Positions 38,644 through 46,491 of a stretch of 64,000 nucleotides of DNA are shown piece after piece. Origin of the DNA: Variovorax paradoxus (GTDB lineage: Bacteria; Pseudomonadota; Gammaproteobacteria; Burkholderiales; Burkholderiaceae_C). The DNA is taken from positions 5,454,001 to 5,518,000 of the forward strand of contig NZ_CP102931.1 in the NCBI RefSeq assembly GCF_024734665.1, read 5' to 3'. The notes below the pieces were generated by a model. That model saw only the letters and a program-made list of their open reading frames with translations. It was not told the DNA's origin and made no database searches. Position numbers and translations under genes: made by a program. The first letter of the stretch is position 1, and every line of letters begins with the position of its first letter.

Positions 38644-39915
38644 TCACGTCGCCGCGGTAGCGGCGGCTTTCCCTGGCTGCGCACCGCGGGTAACGGCAAG
38701 CGGCATGCCCTGCTCGATCAGGCCGGCATGCAGCGCGGCGCCGAGCGGCAGGATCTCGTCATTGAAGTCGTAGCGGCTGTTGTGCAGGTAGGCGCCGTCG
38801 CGCACGTCCTGGCCGATGCGCAAGTAGGCGCCGGCTTTCTTCTGCAGCATGAAAGAGAAATCTTCGGCGCCCATGCTGGGCTCCATGCTTCGCTCGACGT
38901 TCTTCGCGCCGACCAGCGACTCGGCCACGTCGGCCGCGAACATGGCCTCGGGCGCAGTGTTGATGGTGGCGGGGTAGATACGCTCGTACTTGATGCTGGC
39001 GCTGGCGCCGAAGCCCGAGGCAATGGCCGCGCACAGCTCGTTCAGCCGCTGCTCGATCTGCGCCTGCACGCGCGCGCTGAAGGTGCGCACGGTGCCGACC
39101 AGCGTGGCCTCGCCCGGCACCACGCTCATCGCGCCGAGATCGCCGGCCTGCATCGCGCAGATGCTGATGACGGCCGCATCGATCGGGCGCACGTTGCGCG
39201 AGACGATGGTTTGCGCCGCCGTGATGATGTGCGCCGCGACGATCACGGGGTCGACGGTCTGGTACGCGTGCGCGCCGTGGCCGCCCTTGCCCTTGATGCT
39301 GATCGTGATGCGGTCGGCCGCGGCCATCATCGCGCCGCGGTTGATGCCAACGGTGCCGGCCGGCATGGCGGGCCAGTTGTGCATCGCGTAGACGGCGTTG
39401 ACCGGGAAGCGGTCGAACAGGCCGTCCTCGATCATCACGCGCGCGCCGGCGAAGCCTTCTTCGCCGGGCTGGAAGATGAGCACGGCGGTGCCGTCGAAGT
39501 CGCGCGTCTCGGCCAGATAGCGTGCGGCGCCAACCAGCATGGCGGTGTGGCCGTCGTGGCCACAACCGTGCATGAGGCCCTCGCTGGCGGAGCGCCATCC
39601 GAAATCGTTGTCCTCGCGCATGGGCAGCGCGTCCATGTCGGCGCGCAGGCCGATCATGCGGCCGCTGGCCGTCGACCTGCCGCGAATGACGCCGACCACA
39701 CCGGTCTTGCCGATGCCTTCGTGGATCTCGTCGACACCGCAGGCACGCAGGGCCTCGCGCACGCGGCCGGAGGTGTAGATCTCTTCGAAGCCGAGCTCGG
39801 GGTGCGCGTGCAGGTCGCGGCGGAAGGCCGTGATCTCGGGATAGAAGTTCGCAATGTGCGCGAACGCGCGGCCGGAGGCCTTCAGGCGCGGGGCCTCTGC
39901 TGTCGCTGCCATCAT
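38644..39915 (-). CDS. M20 peptidase family amidohydrolase (hippurate hydrolase-like)
   Basis: This 423-residue cytosolic metallo-hydrolase has metal ligands in MHGCGHDGHTAMLVG, the catalytic Glu pair in FQPGEEGFAGA, MHNWPAMPAG, and the dimerisation domain after ~190 with GKGGHGAHAYQTVDP. PSMGAEDFSFMLQ holds the last ligand region. Enzymes of this branch cleave N-acyl amino acids or dipeptides. Its place between dppB and dppA suggests it hydrolyses the imported peptide or acyl-amino acid. The stop of dppB lies one base from its start. Confidence 0.92.
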   Translation of the reverse strand: MMAATAEAPRLKASGRAFAHIANFYPEITAFRRDLHAHPELGFEEIYTSGRVREALRACGVDEIHEGIGKTGVVGVIRGRSTASGRMIGLRADMDALPMREDNDFGWRSASEGLMHGCGHDGHTAMLVGAARYLAETRDFDGTAVLIFQPGEEGFAGARVMIEDGLFDRFPVNAVYAMHNWPAMPAGTVGINRGAMMAAADRITISIKGKGGHGAHAYQTVDPVIVAAHIITAAQTIVSRNVRPIDAAVISICAMQAGDLGAMSVVPGEATLVGTVRTFSARVQAQIEQRLNELCAAIASGFGASASIKYERIYPATINTAPEAMFAADVAESLVGAKNVERSMEPSMGAEDFSFMLQKKAGAYLRIGQDVRDGAYLHNSRYDFNDEILPLGAALHAGLIEQGMPLAVTRGAQPGKAAATAAT

Positions 39916-39916
39916 G

Positions 39917-40897
39917 TCAGTGCCCTCCCGCCTTGCCGACGCGCAATCGCGGATCGACCACGAAATACAGCAGGTCGACCACGAGGTTGATCACCACGAA
40001 GATCAGGGCAATGAGGCACAGGTAGGCCGCCATCACCGGGATGTCGGCGAAGGTCACGGCCTGGATGAACAGCAGGCCCATGCCGGGCCACTGGAACACC
40101 GACTCGGTGATGATCGCGAAGGCAATCAGGCCGCCGAGCTGCAGGCCGGTGATGGTCATCACGGGCACCAGCGTGTTCTTGAGCGCGTGGCCGAAGTGGA
40201 TGGCGCGGTTCGTCAGGCCCCGCGCGCGCGCGAACTTGATGTAGTCGGTGCGCAGAACCTCGAGCATCTCGGCGCGCACCAGCCGCATGATCAGCGTGAG
40301 CTGGAAGATCGCCAGCGTCACCGCCGGCAACACGATGTGCTGCCAGCCGTCGGCGCTGAAGAGGCCGCTGGTCCACCAGCCGAGCTTCACTGTCTCGCCG
40401 CGGCCGAAGCTCGGGAACCACCCCAGCGTGACCGCGAAGACGAGGATCAGCAGGATGCCGATCAGGAAGGTGGGCAAGGACACGCCAAGCAGTGACACGG
40501 TCATGAACACCTGGCTCATGAAAGTGCCGCGGCGCAGCGCGGTGTAGACGCCCATCGGAATGCCGATGAACAGCGCCAGCACGGCCGCCACAAGCGCGAG
40601 TTCGAGCGTGGCGGGAAAGCGTTCGCCGATGAGGCGCGACACCTTCGCGCCCTGGCGCAGGCTCAGGCCGAACTCGCCTTGTGCAGCATTGACGAGGAAG
40701 TGCCAGAACTGCACGAAGAAGGGCTGATCGAGCCCCAATGCGGCGCGCAGCTCGCGGATCTGCTCAGGCTTGGCATCCTGCCCCAGCAGGAACACGACGG
40801 GGTCGCCGACGTATTGGAATAGGAGGAAGGCGATGAACGCGACCGCGATCATCACGATCACGGCCTGGATCAGGCGGCGCAGTACAAAGGCAATCAT
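39917..40897 (-). CDS. dppB: Dipeptide ABC transporter permease (DppB type), first gene of the operon
   Basis: The protein has 326 residues and six helices, beginning MIAFVLRRLIQAVIVMIAVA. The DppB blocks GDPVVFLLGQDA, LGLDQPFFVQFWHFL, GEFGLSLRQG and the EAA loop DYIKFARARGLTNRAIHFGH are present. The ending LLYFVVDPRLRVG is canonical. The order dppB-amidohydrolase-dppA-C-D-F, with a permease first, differs from the common A-B-C-D-F order. The 176 bases upstream contain only the porin terminator. Confidence 0.93.
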   Translation of the reverse strand: MIAFVLRRLIQAVIVMIAVAFIAFLLFQYVGDPVVFLLGQDAKPEQIRELRAALGLDQPFFVQFWHFLVNAAQGEFGLSLRQGAKVSRLIGERFPATLELALVAAVLALFIGIPMGVYTALRRGTFMSQVFMTVSLLGVSLPTFLIGILLILVFAVTLGWFPSFGRGETVKLGWWTSGLFSADGWQHIVLPAVTLAIFQLTLIMRLVRAEMLEVLRTDYIKFARARGLTNRAIHFGHALKNTLVPVMTITGLQLGGLIAFAIITESVFQWPGMGLLFIQAVTFADIPVMAAYLCLIALIFVVINLVVDLLYFVVDPRLRVGKAGGH

Positions 40898-41000
40898 TCA
40901 TCGAGCGGAGTGAACGGGGCATGCTAGCAGTGCAAGGTGCGTGCCCGCACGGTGGTTCCCCGGGGGTGCGCCTCGTGATTTCCTCAAGGATGCCCAGACG

Positions 41001-41034
41001 AAAAAAAGCCACTCGACTTTCGTCGAGTGGCTTT
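41001..41034 (-). terminator. Intrinsic terminator of the first porin gene
   Basis: On the minus strand, GCCACTCGAC-GAAA-GTCGAGTGGC (stem 41008-41017 / 41022-41031) is followed by TTTTTTT at 41007-41001. Confidence 0.92.
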
Positions 41035-41073
41035 CGAGCTTTTGATTCGAAGCTGGCTTACGCCAGCGTCAAA

Positions 41074-42318
41074 TTAGAAAGCGTGACGGATACCGAAGTC
41101 GTAGCCGGTGGACGAACGGGGCGTGAAGCCACCGGTGGTCACGAACGAAGGGCCGCCAACGGTCAGAGCTGCGCCGTTCTTGTTGCTGATGCGAGCAACC
41201 GTTGCGTACAGAGCCGTGCGCTTCGACAGGTTGTGCACGTAGCCCAGAGCCAGCTTGTTGGCCTTGGGATCAGGCGTGTTCACACCGAACAGCGTGGTAG
41301 GCGTGTTCAGGTCGTACTTGACGTGCGACCACGAAGCGCGGATCAGGCCAGCACCGACCGGCACGGTTGCGCCGAGCAGGTAACCGGTCACATCGGTGTC
41401 AGCACGGCCACCAGCCAGCGGCGTCACTTCGTAGTCAACCTTGTTCTTGACCTTCGACAGTTCACCGAACAGCTTCACGGGACCGAAGTCATACGAAGCG
41501 CCCAGGTTCAGCGTGTTGGTCTTGGTGGTCGTGCCGGCGTAGTAGTCGTCACCCACGGTGCTGCTGCCATAAGCCAGCGCAACGTCCAGAGGACCGTTGG
41601 CGTAGCCGAAGCGGCCACCGACGTAACGACCTTGACGTTGGCTGTTGGCCACGTTAGGCGTAGACAGACCAGGGCTGTACTTGGTCTTCTCTGCGAAGCC
41701 GTACTGCACTTGACCGTAGAAACCACCCAGGTTCGGCGGCAGGAAGTAGCCAACGACGTTGCTTGCGCGAACGTAGTTGCTGGTGCCGGTGTTGGTGGCG
41801 GCGCCGGTCGACGCTGCGGGGGTGCCGAAGGCGCCGAGCTGATTGCTGGACGAGAAGATCAGGTTGGTGCCAACGCCGTTGGTGCCGAACGGATCGAACA
41901 CGGTGTCGTTCCAGAACGTGGCGGTGTAGTCACGACCCAGGCGAACTTCACCGAAACCACCCGACAGGCTGACGGTCGAGCGACGAGCGAACGTTGCAAC
42001 ACCTTCAGAGCCGTCATCGTTCTTGATCGGGGCTTCGAGCCAGAAGCTGGCTGCCAGGCCACCACCGAGGTCTTCCGTACCACGGAAGCCCAGACGGCTG
42101 GAGTTGTAACCCGAGTTAGCCAGTTCCGTGCGGCTGGCCTTGCGGCTGCCTTGGTTCAGATAGAACGGGTTCAGGAGCGTGGCCTGGTTCAGGTCACGCG
42201 AGGTGCTCGAATAGCCGCTGATCGACGCGTCGACCACACCAAACAGCGTGACGGACGACTGAGCCGAGGCAACACCGGCAACAGCCAGGGCAGCCAGAGC
42301 AACTAGAGATTTTTTCAT
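41074..42318 (-). CDS. Outer-membrane general porin (trimeric, OmpC/Omp32-like)
   Basis: This 414-residue porin has a signal peptide MKKSLVALAALAVAGVASA (19 aa). The mature start QSSVTLFGVVDASISGY gives the first beta strand. Family marks are LGFRGTEDLGGGLAASFWLE, the SLSGGFGEVRLGRDY segment near the L3 constriction and the C-terminal assembly signal GYDFGIRHAF ending in Phe. The start at 42318 (five codons inside the longest frame) follows GGAGAAACTTGCA. A near-identical but start-less paralogue is at 43957-45192. Confidence 0.95.
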   Translation of the reverse strand: MKKSLVALAALAVAGVASAQSSVTLFGVVDASISGYSSTSRDLNQATLLNPFYLNQGSRKASRTELANSGYNSSRLGFRGTEDLGGGLAASFWLEAPIKNDDGSEGVATFARRSTVSLSGGFGEVRLGRDYTATFWNDTVFDPFGTNGVGTNLIFSSSNQLGAFGTPAASTGAATNTGTSNYVRASNVVGYFLPPNLGGFYGQVQYGFAEKTKYSPGLSTPNVANSQRQGRYVGGRFGYANGPLDVALAYGSSTVGDDYYAGTTTKTNTLNLGASYDFGPVKLFGELSKVKNKVDYEVTPLAGGRADTDVTGYLLGATVPVGAGLIRASWSHVKYDLNTPTTLFGVNTPDPKANKLALGYVHNLSKRTALYATVARISNKNGAALTVGGPSFVTTGGFTPRSSTGYDFGIRHAF

Positions 42319-42498
42319 TGCAAGTTTCTCCAAGGTTAAACATAGGGCTCCGGTGCGAAGGGCTCACCGTGACTGGCACTTTTGTGCTCCCACCGGACCC
42401 CGGGCCAACCTCCTTTTGGGAAGTTGATGCTATTGCACCAGAGCCGCTGCGGCAGGGCAAAACAATTCGCCCGAAATCTTGGAAGGCCCGCGCGTTTC

Positions 42499-42514
42499 GT
42501 TGCACGCTTGCAAC
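42499..42514. promoter_or_regulatory. Palindrome GTTGCA-CGCT-TGCAAC upstream of the first porin
   Basis: This perfect 6-4-6 inverted repeat lies 181 bases upstream of the porin start and 87 bases before coq7. A similar GTTGC-AAC-GCAAC, followed by the same AAA, overlaps the small-RNA promoter at 43774-43786. They may share a regulator. Confidence 0.4.
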
Positions 42515-42600
42515 AAAGGACTTAGGCCCCTCCGTACACCACTATGTGAAATATGACGAGGCTCCGGCATGGCATTTCGCATGTGCGTTCAAATAGGCGC

Positions 42601-43230
42601 ATGACGCTCATGATCGACCCCGTTCTGACCGCGGCAGACGCGGCATTGCGCACGCTTTTTGCCCGCCCCCATGCCACGCGGGCGACGCCCGCCCCCTCAC
42701 AGGCGCCGGGCGAGATGAGTGAAGCGGAACGTCGGGAAGCCGGCGCGCTGATGCGGGTGAACCATGTGGGTGAAGTCTGCGCACAGGCGCTTTACACAGC
42801 CCAGGCGGCAGTGACACGCGATCCCGCGCTGCGCGCCCATTTCATCGAAGCGGCGCACGAAGAAACCGATCACCTGGCATGGACCCGGCAGCGGCTTGAC
42901 GAGCTGGGCGCGCGCCCGTCGATCCTGAATCCTCTCTGGTATGTGGGCGCCTTCGGCCTCGGTCTCGTCGCAGGCCGTCTAGGGGACCCGTTGAGCCTGG
43001 GGTTCGTCGCGGAGACCGAGCGCCAGGTAGAGGCCCACCTGGACAGCCACCTCGATCGCCTCCCGCCCGGAGACAGCGCATCCAAGGCGGTGGTCGAGCA
43101 GATGAAGCTCGACGAAGCCCGCCATGCGTCGCAGGCTGTCGCCGCCGGTGCGGCGGAGCTCCCGGCGCCGGCCAAGGCCCTGATGCGCGTGGCTTCCCGC
43201 GTGATGACCACGCTGGCGCACCGCATCTAG
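42601..43230 (+). CDS. coq7: Demethoxyubiquinone hydroxylase Coq7
   Basis: This 209-residue di-iron monooxygenase makes the penultimate hydroxylation in ubiquinone synthesis (the role of UbiF in E. coli). Ferritin-like di-iron ligands are seen in [35 protein letters not shown] and [11 protein letters not shown]. The hydrophobic stretch [16 protein letters not shown] is the membrane-associated helix. The start at 42601 (MTLMIDPVL) is taken since the 16 upstream in-frame residues are unlike the family. It stands alone. Confidence 0.95.
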   Translation: MTLMIDPVLTAADAALRTLFARPHATRATPAPSQAPGEMSEAERREAGALMRVNHVGEVCAQALYTAQAAVTRDPALRAHFIEAAHEETDHLAWTRQRLDELGARPSILNPLWYVGAFGLGLVAGRLGDPLSLGFVAETERQVEAHLDSHLDRLPPGDSASKAVVEQMKLDEARHASQAVAAGAAELPAPAKALMRVASRVMTTLAHRI

Positions 43231-43240
43231 GCCGGCCGAC

Positions 43241-43690
43241 TCAGGTTTCGATCAGGTCGAAGCTGGTGGTGATTTCGGCTGTCTTCGCCAGCATGATGCT
43301 GGCGGAGCAATACGTTTCGTGACTCAGTGCGATTGCGCGCTCCACGGCAGAGGCCGGAATTCCCTTGCCCGCCACGGTGAAGTGCATGTGGATCTTCGTG
43401 AAGACCTTCGGGTCTTTTTCGGCGCGCTCGCTGGTCAGCTTGACGCTGCAGCGCTCGACGCGATGGCGTCCGCGCTTCAATATGAGCACGACATCGTAGG
43501 CAGTGCATCCCCCGGTACCGGCAAGAACGGTCTCCATCGGCCGCGCGGCGAGATTCTGTCCGCCGTTCTCGGGCTTCGCGGCATCCGGTGCGCCATCCAT
43601 CATCAGGACATGGCCGCTGCCCGTCTCGGCGACGAAGCCCATGGCCGATCGCGTACCCGCGTCACCGGTCCAACTTACTGTGCATTCCAT
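43241..43690 (-). CDS. OsmC-family peroxiredoxin-like protein (YhfA type)
   Basis: This 149-residue protein has the two family cysteines, one in GTGGCTAYDVVLILK (~62) and one in SHETYCSASIMLAK (~127). In OsmC/Ohr enzymes they reduce organic peroxides. The short N-terminus (MECTVSWTGDAGTRS) and the RRHRVERCSVKL-like strand place it in the YhfA branch, whose substrate is not established. The ATG at 43690 fits the family start; the longer frame would run through the divergent promoter region. It is convergent with coq7. Confidence 0.9.
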   Translation of the reverse strand: MECTVSWTGDAGTRSAMGFVAETGSGHVLMMDGAPDAAKPENGGQNLAARPMETVLAGTGGCTAYDVVLILKRGRHRVERCSVKLTSERAEKDPKVFTKIHMHFTVAGKGIPASAVERAIALSHETYCSASIMLAKTAEITTSFDLIET

Positions 43691-43774
43691 GGTTTTCGGA
43701 GTTCCAAGTCTGAGATGTCGGGCAAAAATGCACGCCGACATCCATTTGTGTGTGGGAAAAGCATCACTCGCTTG

Positions 43775-43802
43775 TTGCAACGCAACAAACAGTCGATATA
43801 CT
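43775..43802 (+). promoter_or_regulatory. Promoter TTGCAA-N16-TATACT of the small RNA candidate
   Basis: The -35 TTGCAA (43775-43780) and -10 TATACT (43797-43802) are 16 bases apart. The -35 lies inside a GTTGC-AAC-GCAAC palindrome (43774-43786) that may bind a repressor. The predicted +1 is near 43809. Confidence 0.6.
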
Positions 43803-43808
43803 TTATTT

Positions 43809-43897
43809 CATTGCGCAAACGTATGCGCACCCAGTTGTCTCCTCCACCCTTCCAATTGGTGGATTTAGCCCCGAGCTGCAAAGCTCGGGGCTTTTTT
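43809..43897 (+). ncRNA. Candidate ~89-nt small regulatory RNA with three stem-loops
   Basis: Between a good promoter and a strong intrinsic terminator there is no open reading frame of its own. Three hairpins follow one another. SL1 is TGCGCA-AACGTA-TGCGCA (43812-43829). SL2 is TCCACC-N9-GGTGGA (43843-43863). SL3 is the terminator GCCCCGAGC-TGCAAA-GCTCGGGGC (43868-43891) with six T. The linker between SL1 and SL2 and the SL2 5' arm carry the pyrimidine run GTCTCCTCCACC, complementary to Shine-Dalgarno sequences, a hallmark of mRNA-pairing small RNAs. It lies just upstream of a porin paralogue and divergent from osmC. I cannot assign an Rfam family. Confidence 0.6.
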
Positions 43898-43956
43898 CTT
43901 TCCAGGGCCGCCCTCACCGGCCTTGGCGCCACTCTAGTTTTCGCACCGAAAGGGCA

Positions 43957-45192
43957 GTTGCTCTGGCTGCCCTGGCTGTCGCCGGTGTTGCCTCGGCTCA
44001 GTCGTCCGTCACGCTGTTCGGTGTGGTCGACGCGTCGATCAGCGGCTACTCGTCCAGTTCGCGTGACCAGAAGCCTACCGTTCTGCGCAACAGCTTCGGC
44101 ATTCCCACCTACACGAACCAGGGCAGCGTCAAGGTCAGCCGCACGGCGCTGGCCAACTCGGGCTACAACACCAGCCGCCTGGGATTCCGCGGCACGGAAG
44201 ACCTGGGTGGTGGCTTGGCAGCCAGCTTCTGGCTCGAAGCCCCAATTACCAATGACGACGGCGCCACTGGCGTTTCGAGCTTCGTACGTCGCTCAACCGT
44301 GAGCCTGTCGGGTGGATTCGGCGAACTCCGCCTGGGTCGCGACTACACCCCGACGTTCTGGAACGACACCGTGTTCGATCCGTTCGGCACCAACGGCGTT
44401 GGCTCGAACCTGATCAACACGGCCAACGGCTTCAACGCTGTAACCAACGGCGCCAAGGACACCGGCGGCTTCGGCGGCAACCAGAACTACTCCCGCGCCA
44501 GCAATTCGATCGGCTACTTCCTGCCGTCGAACCTGGGTGGCTTCTATGGCCAGGTGATGTACGCGTTCCACGAGAACGACAAGTACAGCAACGGCGGTTT
44601 CACCCCGAAGGACAGCGCAACGTCGAAGAGCCGCGCTGGCCGTTACATCGGTGGTCGCTTCGGCTACGCCAACGGTCCTCTGGACGTGGCGGTCGCCTAC
44701 GGCAACAGCACGGTCGGCGACCAGTACTACGCCGGCACCACCGACTCTGTAAAGACCTTCAACCTGGGTGCCTCGTATGACTTCGGCCCCGTGAAGCTGT
44801 TCGGTGAACTGTCACGTGCCAAGAACTCGCGCGACTATGAAATCACCCCCATCGCCGGCGGCCGCCCCGACGTCGATCTGAACGGCTATCTGCTTGGCGT
44901 GACCGTGCCGGTTGGTGCTGGTTTGATCAGGGCTTCCTACTCGGCCGTCAAGTACGACTACAACCTGCCAGTCACCGCCAACCAACGCGACCCGAAGGCC
45001 AACAAGCTGGCACTCGGCTACGTGCACAACCTGTCGAAGCGCACCGCCCTTTACGCCACGGTTGCTCGCGTGAGCAACAAGAACGGCGCAGCATTGACCG
45101 TGGGTGGCCCGGCTTTCTACAACGCGGCTGCTGGCGTGTTCACGCCGAAGACCTCGACGGGCTACGACTTCGGCATCCGTCACGCTTTCTGA
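43957..45192 (+). pseudogene. Second general porin, apparently lacking its start codon and first residues
   Basis: The body from VALAALAVAGVASAQ onward is an intact porin very similar to the one at 41074-42318: same signal-peptide core, LGFRGTEDLGGGLAASFWLE and C-terminal GYDFGIRHAF. Homology begins abruptly at 43957. The expected MKKSL codons and ribosome-binding site are absent. No in-frame ATG, GTG or TTG exists between the terminator at 43868-43897 and the porin body. The only upstream in-frame start (GTG at 43750) would run through the small RNA and terminator and would not give a signal peptide at the N-terminus. It is either a recent 5' loss or an assembly fault between paralogues. Confidence 0.75.
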
Positions 45193-45249
45193 TCTTCTTC
45201 GTTTGATCCCGATGCTGGCTCCCGCCAGTTCGAATCAGCAAAGCCTCAA

Positions 45250-45278
45250 GTCGCCCGGCTCACGCCGGGCGGCTTTTT
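45250..45278 (+). terminator. Intrinsic terminator after the second porin
   Basis: GCCCGGC (45253-45259), loop TCAC, GCCGGGC (45264-45270), then GGCTTTTT. Confidence 0.88.
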
Positions 45279-45310
45279 GTCCTTTCTTCTCTCTCTTCAC
45301 TCCCTTCTTC

Positions 45311-46441
45311 TCAGCTCGCCCGGCTACGCCGGCTTTGCAGCAGCCCCACATTCATTTCTCCGCTCAACACCGATGCGTAGAAACGCTCGACCATGTTGAC
45401 GCTCGTGCGCGCATTGCGTGCCAAGGTCAGCATGTCGATCCCTTGCCCGTACAAGAGCCGCAGCGTGATCGCGGTATGGCGCAGACAGTAGAGCGTCCTC
45501 GATTGGCCCAGTGGCCCTTTCTCGAGCCCTGCCTTTTCGAGCACCCAGTGAAAGAAGAAGTTGAGCACCGCCAGCGCGTGCTCGCGGTTCTTCAACTGCG
45601 GCAGGAAGATGTAGTCTTCCGCCCCACCATACCCATGCTCGCCGCGATACGCGAGCAAGCATTCGTAGACCCGCACCGCAGGACACAGGCTCACGATGGG
45701 CTGACTGTGCCGCTTGGTCTCCGGCAGGTTCATCCGCAGATAGACGTGCTTGCCGCGCACGACCTCGATGTGCTTGTGCTTCATGAGCTTGATGTCGCTC
45801 GGACGCACGAAGGTGTTCACCATCCAGCGGATCAGCCAGGGCAGCTCGTCCGGCATGACGAGCAGTTCGCGCGCAATCCAGAAACGTTCGCCGGCCGCGA
45901 GTTGATCGAGCACCGGATGCGAGTGCCCACGCAAGCTGCGCGCGGTCTTGATGATCGTCCGGTACTCCGCAACGCTGAAGCTGCCGCGCGGCTGGCTGCG
46001 CACCTTGACCTTTGGAAAAGGAGGCGCATCGCGAAGCACACCGATGTGCACGCCGTGCATCACCACCTTGCGCAACAGCACCAGGTACTGGGCAATCGTC
46101 GTGCTGGTGAAACCTTGCTCTCCGAGGTGATCGATCAAGCGTTGCGCGTCGGCGGTTGCAAACGACTGCGCCGACACATCGCCCAGCAGCGGAACGATGT
46201 GCGCACGCAATCTGTTGCCCATCACCTGCCATGTGGCACGCCCAATTTCTTTTCGCTGAACGCGCGCGGCCTCCGCCTGCATCAGCCCTTTCGAAAGGTC
46301 ACTGACAGAAATTGATAACAGATTCTGCTCATTTGTAAATTGATTGGCGGTCGGATGAATCGCGGGATACGCGCGTCCAAAAAATCCCGAATCATTTGCA
46401 GCTGGGGCTTTGCTGAAGAGGTTTATGACATTTGTGTCCAT
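45311..46441 (-). CDS. Tyrosine-recombinase/phage-integrase family protein
   Basis: The protein has 376 residues. The catalytic domain shows Arg213 (TFVRPSDIKLM), a Lys in ETKRHS, Arg321-His322 (YCLRHTAITLR) and the nucleophile Tyr355 (VERFYAS). The usual second His/Trp (in LGH-like words) reads LARNARTS here, an Asn, which may lower activity. The N-terminal ~150 residues look like a core-binding SAM-like domain (VMGNRLRAHIVPLLGD). It stands alone with no phage genes, excisionase or att repeats nearby, divergent from ilvA. The start at 46441 is chosen after GAGATATGAC. Its role may be domesticated. Confidence 0.85.
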   Translation of the reverse strand: MDTNVINLFSKAPAANDSGFFGRAYPAIHPTANQFTNEQNLLSISVSDLSKGLMQAEAARVQRKEIGRATWQVMGNRLRAHIVPLLGDVSAQSFATADAQRLIDHLGEQGFTSTTIAQYLVLLRKVVMHGVHIGVLRDAPPFPKVKVRSQPRGSFSVAEYRTIIKTARSLRGHSHPVLDQLAAGERFWIARELLVMPDELPWLIRWMVNTFVRPSDIKLMKHKHIEVVRGKHVYLRMNLPETKRHSQPIVSLCPAVRVYECLLAYRGEHGYGGAEDYIFLPQLKNREHALAVLNFFFHWVLEKAGLEKGPLGQSRTLYCLRHTAITLRLLYGQGIDMLTLARNARTSVNMVERFYASVLSGEMNVGLLQSRRSRAS

Positions 46442-46491
46442 GTCATATCTCGCATGCAATCCCGATGCCTCTTATCATCAACAGTTAGCAA

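Noticed and set aside
43750..43956. GTG start for the second porin
   Set aside because: It would be translated through the small-RNA promoter and a strong terminator, and would bury the signal peptide some 70 residues inside the protein.
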